Source: Massospora cicadina (Eukaryota; Entomophthoromycota; Entomophthoromycetes; Entomophthorales; Entomophthoraceae). From it: a DNA stretch of 64,000 nucleotides. Made by a program: the position numbers and the translations under genes. The notes under the pieces were generated by a model that saw only the letters and a program-made list of their open reading frames with translations, was not told the DNA's origin and ran no database searches. How positions within the stretch are numbered: position 1 is the first letter of the stretch; each line of letters starts with the position of its first letter. Shown here piece after piece: positions 10,828 through 22,723 of the stretch. The DNA is taken from the NCBI GenBank assembly GCA_022478985.1, contig JAKSZP010004230.1, positions 50,490 to 114,489 on the forward strand, in the 5' to 3' direction.

Positions 10828-13800
10828 CTACAGGGTGCACCAAATTGTTATTAGGGAAAATAATGTTCAAAAATGTGGTAAATACTTAGCAAAGTTTTTA
10901 TCTCTAATGGGACAAGAAGCATCAACAGCTGGATTAACACATCTATATCCAAAAATACCACCCACACAACCTGTGAGGTTGGAGCTACAGACCATCTTTA
11001 AGTTCAGCTTTTCTATTCCAGACTAAAATCATCATGACCTACAATATGATAACTTCAGTGGTATGATCTAGAATCTCCTGGATGGAATCTACCTACCTGA
11101 AGGCCAATCCAGCCACTCCTGAGCTATGATAGTATCTTTTTATATGAGAGGCTATCATGGTTCTGCTATCCTGGCCACTAAATTTTACCTAAGGGTGTGA
11201 ACCTAACATTTCCTGTTTGTTCATAGTACAATCATCATCTCCTCCAGATAGCAGGACTTCAACTTCAGGAGGTGTTGCGTCGTTTGGGGTTAAATTATAA
11301 TTATAACTCTATCTTATTAATTTTTTATAGTCACTTCTGCATATTTCCAAGATACCCAAAAGGCAATCCAGTACAATTGAATCCTCATTAAAAATGCATT
11401 TTGATCAAATTGCAATATCAGATTCAGGAATTTTTGAGCTACATGAAAAACAACCTACCCATTGATTACAAGGTGTAGTATCTGAAGTACATGAATGTGT
11501 ACATAGAAACTTCCTTTCAATTTCGCCAGGCAAATCCAAGCTCTAGATTCAGCTCTAGTGTAACTTCTAAACTATGCAGAGGCGAGAATTGAAGGACTGC
11601 AACACAATGTCAGAACCTCTTCCTAGTCTTAGGAATTTAAAGATCTGAGGGTCCTTGTGGGCCTGAAGGGCCCCAAGGGATGTAAGGTGCTACTAAAACA
11701 GATGATTCTGATGGGCTCCAAGGTCCCAAAGGGCCTAGAGGGCCCATAGCTCTGATATAGTAGAAGTTCCACCTGGGTATACTATCCCACGTGATGAAGG
11801 TTATGAAGACCAAGGAAGAGCAAAATATTGGCAAAGATAGAAACCTTACATAAGCAAATGGTGAAAATTGCCCAGGAATACGGATTTCACCCCAATGGCC
11901 ACCCAAATTATTCCCAACATTATCTTAGAGGCGTTAGATGAAAAGATCTAAGAATGCATGCATTCACCAAACTCTTTGGTATTTTCATGACTAGATAGAC
12001 TAAAATGATACTAACCTTAGAAACTGAGCCAAAAATTTTGGAGCTAAGATTTCAGCTATAACATTTCAGATGGAACAGAAAGCCAGTAAATCCGCCCTTT
12101 ACTGATTCTGTAATAAACTATAAAATGATATGGAGAAACAAAGAAGATAACTGGACAAACACCTCTCTGTGATTATTCAGAGACAGTTTCCTCTGAGCCA
12201 AAACATAGTACCACGATAAGTTTAAACACTCTTTCTGCCCCTTCCAGCTCCACCTTTGACCCCAGTTTTAAAAGGAGGTTCATACCTGGTTAAGGGAGCA
12301 TTTTATTGTTCTTGAATGCTTAAAAAGTGCAATAGAGGACATTACAACCCAAAGTGAAGCACATCTATTTCTGCATATGTAAAAAAGCCAGAGAGATTAT
12401 GATATCTCACCTACAGGATAGTCAAACCTGGGCACAAATCAATTCCGCCTTAATCAAGGAGTTTTAGAGTGATAACACTTTCTAAAACTAGAAGCATGCC
12501 TCATGTCAAAACTGACTTGACAAGAGAAAAAGTCCTGCAAATTTATATAGATGATTCTATGTTGGCGCAAAACCAATTGGTCATTACTAGTTGTGTTTCT
12601 CTAGACTACGCCATTACTGCTTTCATTTCTGCCCTCAAGCCCTGGACTGACGTTTATCTCATACAGTTAGGCAGATACAAACTTTTACATGTATCCTAAA
12701 ATTAAAGAGACTATGAACAAAAGTCCTTCAGCTATATTATATTAATTTCTTATTATTCAAAAGCATCCCACCAGACTTCTGTAGATGCCATTGAAGCGAA
12801 GGACAAGAACATACTATTTTTATCCTATGTAAAGGTCATCATCACACCATGGAACAATAGTATAAATAATGCGCAGAGGAGGTGGAACTTGCACTGTTTG
12901 AAAAAGAGTGGTCAGAATGGGGAATGAGGCTCTTTATTCTGATTATTTATTACTATGCCTCTAGCTAAATTTTTCCCTGAAAAAAGATTGTCTCTGAGTA
13001 TACCTGGGTGTACTAGCTATCTAATTCTGTTAATTAAAAACTTTATAACTCTTATTTTTCTTCCACCAAGTTACCCTGTTCCTCACTTTGCCACCCCAGT
13101 TTGACAGGCTGTTTACTCACTTGTTGTTAAAGTAAAAAATTCCGTTCATGAAAATATTAAAAGTGAGCCCTTAGTGAAGATTATTTGAGGCTTATAAAGA
13201 AAAGCAATATTGCTCATGATTTATTGCACTAAAATGGAGTATGGAACCACTGGCCTTCAACATATGAGGTCTACTGGGGCCTAATATGTGCTTCCACTCA
13301 GGAGCAGTAAAATACCTTTTTCTTTATTGGTAACCTTTGATGATCCTAGCTATATAATCACTTTTAGGAAATTAGTTTCTCCAAGAGTATGGTACTTTCA
13401 TTCACTATGCTGAAGAATTCTTGTCCTTACTTGTGGCACAAATACCCCTAGTATCTAACACTAACAAGGACTGCAAGAAACTTTAAAAACTCTCACCTGC
13501 TTACTTGAGATAGATGACAAAATCAAACAGATTGAATATCATTTCCAGATAACCCACATCTAATTGTCACCGCATGTAATTGATAGAGTATAATTTATGC
13601 CTATATATTTACAGAGTAAAAAATAATTCCTATAAAGTCCCAAATTGTAGTTGACACTATGTGCATGTGAACATCCCCCTAGAAGCCTTTTAAAAATTTG
13701 AGGTTATAATAGATCATTGGTGAATGAGATCTTACTTAACTTTTCTGGGAGTTCAAGACCCTTCATATTCCATGCTATCTCTGTTATACCATCTAATTTG

Positions 13801-14229
13801 ACAACTTTTGTCATATTTGGAGGGACCCAAACCCTATAGCATGTGTAAGGTTACTTCCCATTGATAATTTTGGTGGTTGAGGGTTTCAGAGCCTCCACAT
13901 CGTCAGTATAGAGAAAACTCCCAAGGTGCAATTAGTTGCAACTTTGGTTGAACTTAATTTAAATTTTTATAACAAAAAAAGAAAGTTGATGAGTTACTGT
14001 AGGAATACATAATTTGTCCCTAACTCCAAGACCAAATTTAGGTAAGATGAAAGAGGTCTTACACAATATAGAAACAATGGATGCTTCCCCCATCTGATCA
14101 TGGTCATAAAGGAAGACAAAGTAGAATAAGCTCAAGGTGTTATAGAACACAAGAAATTGCTAGCATTGGGACTACTGTATCATTCCAAAATTTCATAGGC
14201 ATTGCCACTCTTACTTGTTTGCAAGAAGT
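10828..14229 (+). pseudogene. Element I: presumed gag-protease region, heavily decayed
   Basis: This stretch lies between the 5' LTR and the reverse transcriptase of element I, where gag and protease must have been. The longest open pieces are short (10,835-11,026 and 12,469-12,699). I can see neither a CCHC zinc knuckle nor a DSG/DTG protease motif. The assignment rests on position only. Confidence 0.4.
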
Positions 14230-15340
14230 ATGGAAGCTACCAAACTGTCATGAATTACTGCAAGATTAATTATAAGACCATAAGGACAGTTATTCATTAC
14301 CTAAGAATATTGACTAGCTACATCTTATAGTTGGAGCTAATTATATTTTAGTAATTGATCTTGCCATTGGGTATTGGCAGATCAAGCTAGCCTCCAAGGA
14401 TCAATCCAAATGCACTCCAATTGCAAACAAAGGATTGTTTGAGACAACCCAGATATTACCAGGGCTATTAAAATGCCCCAGGTCCCTTTCAACGAGCTAT
14501 GGACAGACTGCTGTTTAACTTGAAGTTATTGTGCATGTTATTTTACCTTGACAAGCTAAAGATATTATCCAAGACCTTTAATGAACATCTAGAGCATCTC
14601 CATCAAAGATTTTCAGCCAAGATAGGATTCTCTTAAGCTCAAGCTTTCTTAATGTTCTTTTTTAATTTAAGATGGACTTCCTTAAGCCTAAAGTTACCCA
14701 GAAAGGGATTTAAACCCTTTCAGACAAATTTTTACAAACAAAAACTCTTTACCCCAAAAGCCTTTGAGACATTCAATTGTTCCTCAGGATATTGGATAAT
14801 ACAAACTTTACATACCCTAGATTTCTGACCTTGTATAACCGTTAGTCTACCTGATCTCTAAGAGCGTTCCTTTCAAAAAAATTCTGAACAATATAAGTTA
14901 TTCAATATTCATAGAACTGATTTAATAACCTATCCTGTCCTCCTGCTCCCAAATTTTGAACAAACCTTTTTGCTAACTACCAACTTCAGCGATATGTCTG
15001 TGTGTACATTATAGCCCAGTTTTACAATTAGCAAGTAGACCAACTATGGGCCTATTTCACAAAATCATTTCATAGGCCAAGAGATACTACAGAATTACAA
15101 GACAAAAATACTTGGCTGTGATCCTTGCTATTAAGCCTTTTCTACTTTATGTATACTGAAATTATTACACTATTGTTACCCATCGTGATTCTCTCAGATG
15201 GATCCAACAGATGAAAAATCCAGATGGTAGGGTGGGTAGATGAACACTATGGTTACAGAGTTATGATTTTTCTTTTGCTCATAGTACTGGTACTACCCAT
15301 CTGAATTGGATGGGTTATTGAGGATGCTGACCTTACTGTG
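14230..15340 (+). pseudogene. Element I: reverse transcriptase and RNase H remnant
   Basis: The translation around 14,341 contains VIDLAIGYWQIKLASKDQSK, the Gypsy RT motif usually seen as LDLASGYWQI. The active-site box at about 14,554-14,574 reads YLDKLKIL, so the second catalytic Asp is replaced by Lys. RNase H is recognisable from PNFEQTFLLTTNFSDM near 14,956. Near 15,195-15,300 the sequence WIQQMKNPDGRVGR followed by LQSYDFSFAHSTG is the conserved end of Gypsy RNase H. Frameshifts and stops interrupt the domain many times. Confidence 0.85.
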
Positions 15341-15399
15341 TTTGTACCCAAGGTGTATTAACTATTAATCTGATTGGCCAGTTGGACAGTTGGAAGTTG

Positions 15400-16562
15400 A
15401 AGACCCCAGAGATTAAAAAAGTTGCACTCTATGAAGAAGGACACCTAAATCAAAGATGAGATGATATATATATGTATTGATGGAAAAGTGTGGTCTTAAA
15501 TGTAACCATTTTTATAAAATTAAAGTTGATCTTAGAGACCACACCAACATGGGACATGGAGGAGTCAATAAGGCATTTTAAGGGCTGAAAAAACATTTTT
15601 ATAGGACTGTGTATAATTTCAGACATTAAGAATAAGAAACTTCTTTAATCTGCAGGATGCAGGATAATCCAATTCTTCACTATCAGCTTATAGTTGTGGC
15701 TCTCATGCCACCATTTAGTATGGTCAGTGTGGATGTAGTGGACTTTATACACGGGTCTCCATGGTAAGCACTACATTCCACTCACCATCAACCACAAACC
15801 AAGTGGGTTAAGGATATCTCTTTCTCTTCCGCCATTGCAAAGGCTATGACATTATTCTTTTTCCACTCCATTTATATATAAAAGACTGATGAATGAGGGT
15901 CCTACTTTCTAACAAGTTTTAATGTATACTTACAAATTGTTCAAGAGCTGAAGTCACTATACAGTGACAGCCAACACTTCAATGTCCTCTATGATCTTTC
16001 AACTAATAAAACAGTAGAATGTGTGAACTGTACACTAGTATCTGTTTTTTGAAGATGGTTGTTACCAATACTATACAGTGGAATTATTATCTACCATCCT
16101 CTTTGCTAGCCTAATGGATAAGTTGTCATTATGTAACTAAGTTGTCACTGTTCCATGCTCTTATGGAAGATACCAACTATTACTTATCTTTGTTCAACCA
16201 CTGGTAGAACCTTTAACTCCAAAAACTGCCAAATTGACCATGAGAGCACAAACAATTAAATTATCAGGTTAAAAACGCTTGCCATCCAAGGGAATGTCAC
16301 AACCACTACAAAGGAGACTGCGTGATTCAATGCCCACTGACTAACCTACATATATTTAAAATGAGATCTTTTCTAATTTAATCTCTATCTCCCTCATGGA
16401 TGGCCCAACAGTTTTGACACCTCTTGGCCAGGCTCATATCACTTGTTATATAAGGCCGGTTCCAAGTCTCATTGCATAGGTCATCCAAGGCATAGTAGGT
16501 ATAAAGGTTCATACTAAGTTTTTGAGGCCTATGTTCCCCTCTGACAGGATCTTAAGGGTCAC
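15400..16562 (+). pseudogene. Element I: integrase remnant
   Basis: The His-rich start of the integrase zinc finger is visible (HTNMGHGGVNKAF near 15,541). It is followed by the core region PPFSMVSVDVVDFIHGSPW near 15,710, where the Asp of SVDV fits the first catalytic residue. A segment around 16,190 (LTPKTAKLTMRAQTIKL) may be part of the C-terminal region. The second Asp and the Glu of the D,D-E triad cannot be placed. The frame is broken throughout. Confidence 0.7.
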
Positions 16563-17304
16563 TGTCAGTATTTATAACGAAGAATGATCAAAGCTTATTG
16601 AAGATTAGAAAATGAGAAGTCTGAATGCTCCGCCAGGATTGAGACTTATTGACACAAGTACATTTTAATTATGCTATATCAATTCCCCAAATGGGCAGGT
16701 AAAAAAAAGAGAATCAAGAATTGACACAAGGTACAAATTTAACTGGAAATTATATTGACAACCTGGGAAAAACCAATCTAAAATCCCAGAGTCACAATCC
16801 TGAAGCACAAGAAAATTGAGATCACAAAAATGCATTCTTTGACATATAAAGACAACCACCGCTTGACCCTTCTGCTGGATGCAAATTGAAGATATTGAAT
16901 GAGGAGAACAAGACTCTTTCTACTCCACAAGTCTCCCCTATATTCTATAATATTGAAAATTTTTAAACTAATATAGTTAGTCCAGATTATCCCCAGTATT
17001 TTACTGTAGTTTTTACTTTTACATTCCTTCACATATTCCCAACAATAAACAAAGTGGTACATCGATGAATCCCCCTTGGGTTGGGACCATCTAGTACTAA
17101 AAAAAATAACCAAAGTGGTTGTGAACCAGAATAGTTACCAATTGATGTATCTTATGTTTTAAAGTGCTTTACAATCGCCTTACAGAATCCATTTTGTTGC
17201 TATAAAAATTAAAGAAAGCTAGAATCTCTGAACAAGTCATCTCCTGGCAACCAAAAAATCAACTATTAGGCTTTAATGAAATGGTGAAGCCAATATTGTT
17301 ATCA
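16563..17304 (+). repeat. 3' LTR of element I
   Basis: Second member of the LTR pair of element I. It starts TGTCAG and ends near TTATCA. It contains the micro-retroposon at 17,059-17,104, which the 5' LTR lacks at the corresponding place. Confidence 0.7.
17059..17104 (+). mobile_element. Micro-retroposon copy 3 (46 nt)
   Basis: Starts ACATCGATGAATCCCCC and ends in the core GGGACCATCTAGTACTA plus an A run. It is flanked by a 15-bp duplication with one mismatch (AATAAACAAAGTGGT at 17,044-17,058 and AATAACCAAAGTGGT at 17,105-17,119). Its 5' boundary matches that of copy 2 although the insertion sites are unrelated. Confidence 0.9.
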
Positions 17305-17600
17305 AAACGAGAGATCCTAGGGCATCCATGTTGGGTAAAAGTGGAATAAAAAATAATAAGATCATAGCATCTGTGGTAGCCACTAGTACATATATAGCCT
17401 CAGCCCTCTGGGTCAAGTGGTTGATAGCAATAAGGATATTGATGGCCATAAAGATCAGTGGAAAGGGGACCAACTGCTTCAACTCTGACAATGCAAAAAG
17501 GTGCCAATGGAACTTTAATTGATGCTGGTGCTAATGGCTAGGATAGTTTTAAGTTCTACAGGTCACATATGCCTCTAATAACTAATTGATAGTTTAAAAA
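17305..17600 (+). pseudogene. Possible Copia-type protease scrap
   Basis: The plus-strand translation at 17,491-17,538 reads QKGANGTLIDAGANG and then meets a stop. The pattern GA(N)G-LID-GANG resembles the protease motif I know from some Copia-like polyproteins, in which GANG follows the catalytic Asp. An open frame of 64 codons (17,328-17,522) lies just upstream in a different frame. No Copia integrase or RT could be confirmed downstream. This is a tentative call from one short motif. Confidence 0.35.
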
Positions 17601-18769
17601 ATTTGGGCCCAAAAATTGCTCCTTTACTATTCATAAACTTTCTTGACGGCCTCATGACCTATGCTGGAGTGCCCTTATATAGTATTTCTTTTTGAGAAGA
17701 AGCCACACATAAGGCAACCATTACCCATCAATTAGCTTATAAGGCATCCAATTTTCGTCTAAGTATCCATTGTCATAGGATTGATATTCAGCTCTAGTCT
17801 CTGGTGTAACCAGTTGCCATCTGTTGGGCCAGCCAACTAAATCATACATGCCTCTTCCTTGGGAACCAACATGGTTTATACTGGCATGCATAAAATCTGT
17901 CTGTGTTCTAGTAAATAGACGTATACTAATGAACTATTGTAGTCATAATTTAGTAAATGCAGCGCCTATCTCTTAAGTATCCCATCATGATACTTCATTT
18001 GGTGCAACTACTTGAGGGAGCCATGATTCATGACAATTGTGAAAAGAGTTACATATAGGTAAGGCTAAATTTATTGATAGTGAGGAGCATAGATGTCACT
18101 TTTAATGGTGATGAAATAGTTTTTTTTGGCCTTGATTAGGGTTTTACTGAAGTAGGTAGTTAGAAAGTATCAACAAAATGGGATAATATTTTGCTCTTTG
18201 GAGTCCATCAGAAAACCACAATTTATATAAAACTTACATTAGTACTGATATTAAGCTGGCCATAGATATGATTAGAAATCTCTTAACACTTCCAATGATC
18301 AAAATAATTTTACACTATTATGAAGCCCCTTTTATAAACTTTTTTTTTTTTTTTAGTACTAGATGGTCCCTCCTTTTTATAAACTTTAATTGGTCTAAAA
18401 ACCTGATAACAGAGGCCTTTATATACCCACTGACTGCGCAACAGTTTTAGCAGCTCAAAGAATGATGAAGAGGATGCACCAGTTTAAATACTGATCAAAA
18501 AGAGTAAATCTTACCGTTGCAAATAACGCCACCAAGAGAGACGCCCTAATATACCTTTGGGTTCCTCTGTTGCTTTTGAACATATTTAAACCATGTCTAA
18601 AGAGATTTTCATTTGTACTACTTTGAATAATGAGCATATTACCAAATTAGGAAGCAAATTAATCATGGAAACTCAATTGAATAAAAAGAGAAAGATACCC
18701 ATACATCTTCAAGAGTCACAAGAGCCACAGTTGGTGTTGAGACCATGGGGGTCGATATGAAGTATCCCT
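17601..18769. other. Unassigned decayed sequence
   Basis: The sequence between the Copia-like scrap and the LTR of element D1 has short open frames in several phases but no motif I can name. It contains the micro-retroposon at 18,343-18,371. Confidence 0.4.
18343..18371 (-). mobile_element. Micro-retroposon copy 4 (29 nt, minus)
   Basis: On the minus strand the insertion is AGGGACCATCTAGTACT followed by 12 A. The flanking duplication is CCTTTTATAAACTTT (18,328-18,342), and CCTTTTTATAAACTTT (18,372-18,387) on the other side, differing by one T. Confidence 0.85.
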
Positions 18770-19291
18770 TATCATTTTGAAGCTGATACCAGAAGTTCCT
18801 GGGTGTTGGATTATAAGTGTTATTTTTCTTAGCCAAAAAGTCTTCACTAATACTACAATGCCTTAGATGATAAAGTCTAAAAAATGTTTTCTAAATGATT
18901 TTAGAGGAACGCCAAATTTTAAGGCAAAAAGAGCATAGTCTGTATATATCTTAGAATCATTATAATATGAGAGATCAGGGATGTTTTCTTGGTAAATCTC
19001 CAGCATTCCGAGCTACTATTTATACTTGTTACCAATTGGGGATTCTGCAGCAGGCTGGTCATCTTATTCAAACAGTATTTGATCACCACATAGATTGGGT
19101 TTGAACCCTGAGATAAAGAAGCTTTAGGGGACAATAGTTGACTATATAAGTTGGGGTTGTTTCCTGATGTTAAAAGGCTGCAATTTTTGTCAGGGGATCA
19201 CCCCCGTTAAAGGTTTGGGCTATTTTGTCAGATGATCTCAATTCCCTTTGGCCAACGCATCCAAATCCCCAATTTGGGTAGGAATCTAAAT
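18770..19291 (-). repeat. 3' LTR of element D1
   Basis: Aligns in patches with the LTR of D3 (shared CTTAGnCAAAAAGTCTT, CCAATnGGGGATT, and the GGAATCT terminus). It is strongly diverged. The ends are set by comparison and may be off by several bases. Confidence 0.65.
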
Positions 19292-19383
19292 AACGCCACC
19301 CTCTAGATTTTGGTGTAGGGAGAAACGGACAGAGAAAGCAACTATGTATGCAGTTTACTATGGTACTCTGAGCAATCTCTACA

Positions 19384-19977
19384 TTAGAGTGTTTTGTTGC
19401 CCTGCTTATAAATGAAAGAGTAGGGCCCCAAACAGTTGGAGCCCAATTTTTTATCACAACCTCCAGGCCAATGATAGTAGAAATGGACTAGATCACCTGG
19501 CTGGAAGGTGTGTAGGGGATCATGCTTGTCATTAAATTGATTAGTATCTCTATTACCGGTAGCAATAATCTCTTGGAAGCTAGAGCCCATAGTCAGAATA
19601 TCTCATTTCAAAGCTTTGCATAGTAACTTCAGATACGTCAGGTAATGCTTGATCTAACATAGCCTGAACTTTCAAAGGTAACTGAGTATTTCTTCCATAC
19701 AAATCCTGAAAGGGCAACATCTTAATTATATGATGTTAGCTTATTCTGTGGGCCAGAATTGCACTAGGTAAATGTTGATTCCAGTGAAGAGGGTCAGTCA
19801 TAGCCATTTTTCCAGAGAGTGGAAGTTAGGGTATTATTTTCCCGCTCTATCATTCCATTGATTACAGGATAATATGGAGTGAAAAATCCTGGGTGGATTA
19901 AATCAGTTTGTTTAAATCATTCACCAGTGATGATCAAAAGTTTTGACCATTATCATAATGAATTATATTAGGGTACC
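19384..19977 (-). pseudogene. Element D1: integrase C-terminal fragment
   Basis: A minus-strand open frame of 68 codons (19,384-19,590) reads DPLHTFQPGDLVHFYYHWPG and then LGSNCLGPYSF. This is the GPY-type module at the end of Gypsy integrases, which normally follows the catalytic core. Further upstream on the minus strand (about 19,640-19,960) the homologous region of D3 can be followed, with stops. The segment ends abruptly at the D2 LTR. Confidence 0.75.
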
Positions 19978-20534
19978 TGTTGGGATTTCTACCCAAATTG
20001 GAGATTCAGATGAGTCAGATGATGAGAATTGAACCCAAACTGTCAAATAATTGAAACCATTATTAGGGACAAACCCCAACGAACTTCAAGCCCTCTTGAT
20101 ATCAGGGATAATCCCTGACTAATGCAGTCAAATTTACTTGCCCAAAACCCTCTTAATATTTTGGTATAAACTTAATCCATGCAGCAAGGAAATCCAAAAT
20201 GATCATGATAATGAACTCCCTCCAAATTCCTGATTGGTAAAAAATAGATCTTAGCCTGATACACATAGAGATTGAATGAGAAAAAAAATCTCATATAGCG
20301 ATGACTCTAAGCAATAAACTTTACTCTCTTTTTACCAATTTATAAGTTAAATCAGCCTTCCTCTATTTAAAAAAGGAATAAATAATGGGTTGAATTTATG
20401 ACTCCAAGATTGTTAGCCTGAGAAAAGACTTTCTGGTCAAGGAAAGCATATATTATTAATTCAGCACCCAGGAACATTGGGTTTTTGGCCTCAAAAATAA
20501 AGGGAAAAATGGTCTAAACCCCTTAATCTCAACG
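19978..20534 (+). repeat. 5' LTR of element D2
   Basis: Starts TGTTGGGATTTCTACCC and aligns with the reverse complement of the D3 LTR (for example CAGATGnGTCAGATnnTGnGAATTGA). It is followed after four bases by a primer-binding site. The end is approximate. Confidence 0.7.
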
Positions 20535-20538
20535 AAAC

Positions 20539-20557
20539 TGGTGCTCCCTGCCAGGTT
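20539..20557 (+). other. Primer-binding site of D2
   Basis: TGGTGCTCCCTGCCAGGTT just inside the 5' LTR. It starts TGG, as expected for pairing with the CCA end of a tRNA. It nearly matches the D3 site (TGGTGTCTCTGCCAGGTT), so both copies used the same primer tRNA. I did not identify that tRNA. Confidence 0.7.
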
Positions 20558-20589
20558 ACCCTAATGTCCCGGTACAACTATTTTTATGA

Positions 20590-20833
20590 TGAGCAATAAA
20601 AATTTGGGATTAGATCCCTCAATGGATCAGGAATGCTTTAACTTTGTGGCGAGGTTATCCACTATGATATGTGGAATTGAACAAAGAAATTTTGCCATTG
20701 AGCAACGCCAACTTGAACTCTGTGATGCAACTACCAAGCTAAAAAAGAAATTTGGCAGTTAACTCTACTAGTTGCCACCAAAATGGCCTTTTATGCCGCC
20801 CATGATCAGGTAGATTCGATAATTGAAGATATT
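20590..20833 (+). pseudogene. Element D2: gag N-terminus
   Basis: The translation from about 20,591 contains MSNKNLGLDPSMDQ, followed by GIEQRNFAIEQRQLELCDA. It aligns with the gag start of D3 (GLEQRVLTTKKHQLDLQAI). The segment looks like a coiled-coil leader. It is interrupted by element E, and coding similarity resumes at 26,405. Confidence 0.75.
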
Positions 20834-21479
20834 TGTAATGGGCGGGTTTGTGCCAATATGCAACAAATGAATTAGGCAGTAAGAGCCAAGTTACTGAACA
20901 TACTAGGTACAAACTGGCAGAGGCCTATCCCTGAACCTGACTGCCATGTCTCATCATTGCCACATATTTACATATTACTGTTCCCATGACACTGCATATA
21001 GATAGCAGGGTCTGGGACCAGGAAAGGGCTTAGAACGACGCCAATGCCATACTGAGCTCACTGGCAGAGCTTATGACTTGGATTTGATCCATCTTATTTA
21101 CTAAAAAATTTTTGTAAATTTTGAGCTTAAAAAATCATTTATTCAATAATCTCTCATATAAGACACAACTGCCCTTCAGGGCTGCAGCGTCTTCCCTTAA
21201 ATAATCCTTTGCAAACATCAAATAAGCTTTTCATTTTTTTAAACTCCTACAAACCCCAACCACCACATCATTAGTGAAAAATTTCCATCCCACCGGATCA
21301 CCATCCATGCCTCATGTAAGCCCATCATCATTTCGTGGAGGTGATTCAGATTCAGAATGGTGATTTCGCCTGGCTCTGAACTTACTAAATTTGATGCCCA
21401 AAAAACCAGGGCCACATTCAGATTGACTTCCACCTGATCCAAGTCAATGCACAGATCAGGTGCCTTCTGATCCATTACA
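20834..21479 (-). repeat. 3' LTR of element E
   Basis: 646 bp. It pairs with 25,753-26,399 end to end. The chromodomain reading frame runs on into it. Related LTR starts (TGTAACnGATCAGG) occur in element G. Confidence 0.95.
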
Positions 21480-21496
21480 ACACCCCCCTGTGAAGA

Positions 21497-21646
21497 CCAG
21501 AATTCCCAGACCTTCTCTGGGCACCGCGCACAGTCCTCCATCATCTGCCACATTGACTCCTCTACCAGATAGCCCTTCCACTTCACCAACAACCACTGTT
21601 GGCCTCTCAACCACTTGGCGTCCAGTATCCATTCCACCTCATATTC
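21497..21646 (-). pseudogene. Element E: integrase chromodomain
   Basis: Residues about 163-212 of the minus-strand open frame 21,239-22,132 read EYEVEWILDAKW, then LLVKWKGYLVEESMWQ. This is a chromodomain of the kind that targets chromoviruses to marked chromatin: three beta strands with aromatic residues, then a helix (PEKVWEFW). The expected Tyr, Trp and Trp or Phe cage positions are largely filled, so this part is well preserved. Confidence 0.88.
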
Positions 21647-21649
21647 TGG

Positions 21650-22697
21650 GATCTCCCCTTCTCTAGGATTCAGTGGACTGGGATGCTTGAGCCCCTCACC
21701 CCCAAAAGCCTGCAGCTGGGAAGCGTGAATTACTGGGTGGGCTCTGGAACCCACTGGTAAACTCAACTCAAAAGTGACCTGATTGATAGCTCTGATGCTC
21801 TGGTACAGGCCCAGAAATTTTGGACCTAGCTTACAACTCTTTACAGGGATGGCATAGTTCTTGGCTGATACCAGAACCCAGTCCCCAGGTTCAAACAATG
21901 GATCTGGCACCCTTAGCCAATCAGCCTGCTGCTTCTGCTGAGCTACCACCTGCTCCAAGTTCCCCCATAGCATCTTTCTGGTTTCCAGCATGGTACAAAT
22001 CATTTCATCTGCCCCCTGACATATGGCACTCATAGATCCCCCATTTGACTTTGGGTTGAGTCCATGGTTTATGAAAAATGGTGACGTTCCTGATGAGGAT
22101 TGAGAGTGGTTATTGTACGTGAACTGGGCCATCTAGACCCATGATACCCAATCATCCTGTCAATTGGACATGTAACACTGCAGATACTGTTCAAGTATCT
22201 GGCTCACCCTCTTTGTTTGACCATCAGATTGTGGATGGTACACTGAGAACTGACCTGGTCTGATTTCCAAACTTCCCAGTAGACTTGACCAGAATTTTGA
22301 GATGAATTGTGGGCCACAATACAAAATAATCTCCTCAGGTAAGCCATGACGGGAAAAAACCTCATCAAATGAAAACTCTTGCCGCATCCTTTGCTGAAAA
22401 ACTTCCAGTGCATGGGAAGAATTTAGCGTTTTTGGTAAGTCTATCCATGACCATCATAATCGCATCCTTCCCCTGCACCCCCAGTTTTCCTACTATAAAA
22501 TTGACGCTGATTGAACTCCAAGGGATTTGCAGTATAGACAAAAGATTCAACTTACCCAATGGCAGTTTTCTTGATGGCTTTGACTTTGCACATACCAAAC
22601 ACTCCCGCACATACTTCTGGACATCCTTATGAAGGCCCAGACATGAATACTCCTGGTGTACCAACTCCATCGTCTTCCCCACTCCTAGGTGACCCAC
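21650..22697 (-). pseudogene. Element E: integrase with all three catalytic positions lost
   Basis: The minus-strand frame 22,365-22,697 starts MGHLGVGKTMELVHQEY and has CLVCAKSK: the HHCC zinc finger. It continues to SSISVNFIVG, where the first catalytic Asp of the usual ISVDF is Asn. In 22,160-22,387 the motif normally SDRGPQF reads ILYCGPQF, and the Glu of DGQTERVNQ is Lys (DGQTKRVSQ). The C-terminal part (21,650-22,132) has the YNN motif, a Q/K-rich segment (QGADEM to AQQKQQ), and the GDWVLVSAKN and LGPKFLGLY GPY/F-type module. At least two frameshifts separate the pieces. Confidence 0.9.
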
Positions 22698-22723
22698 TAG
22701 CGGATGGTCATGGGAAGCCCAGA

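Larger units (their letters stand above)
10083..17304 (+). mobile_element. Element I: old Ty3/Gypsy retrotransposon with both LTRs
   Basis: Two diverged copies of one sequence (10,083-10,827 and 16,563-17,304) lie in direct orientation and bracket reverse transcriptase, RNase H and integrase remnants in Ty3/Gypsy order (RT-RH-IN). Anchors shared by the two LTRs include GAAGAAT near the start, CGCTTGACC in the middle, and GTCATCT followed by an A/T-rich end. The LTRs have drifted a lot, and no target-site duplication or primer-binding site could be recognised. Each LTR carries its own independent micro-retroposon insertion at a different place. Every domain contains stops and frameshifts. Confidence 0.8.
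18770..19977 (-). mobile_element. Element D1: 3' end of a Ty3/Gypsy element
   Basis: Contains a 3' LTR (18,770 to about 19,291), an adjoining purine-rich tract on the minus strand (AGAGGGTGG), and the C-terminal and part of the core region of an integrase. Sequence and order match element D3 (LTR 40,956-41,412 and integrase 36,100-36,750). It is cut off at 19,977 where the plus-oriented LTR of D2 begins, so D2 probably inserted into D1. The rest of D1 is not in the window. Confidence 0.75.

Noticed and set aside
11637..11906. Minus-strand frame with collagen-like GPxGP repeats
   Set aside because: The Gly-Pro-rich stretches are short and irregular, in the decayed region of element I, with no flanking support for a collagen gene.
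16674..17113. Minus-strand open frame of 111 codons in the LTR of element I
   Set aside because: It runs across the LTR and the micro-retroposon, has no motif, and does not exist in the 5' LTR.
18343..18354. Simple poly(T) tract as the whole explanation of the 18.3-kb site
   Set aside because: The tract is followed by the same AGTACTAGATGGTCC core as six other sites and is bracketed by a duplication, so a simple repeat does not explain it.
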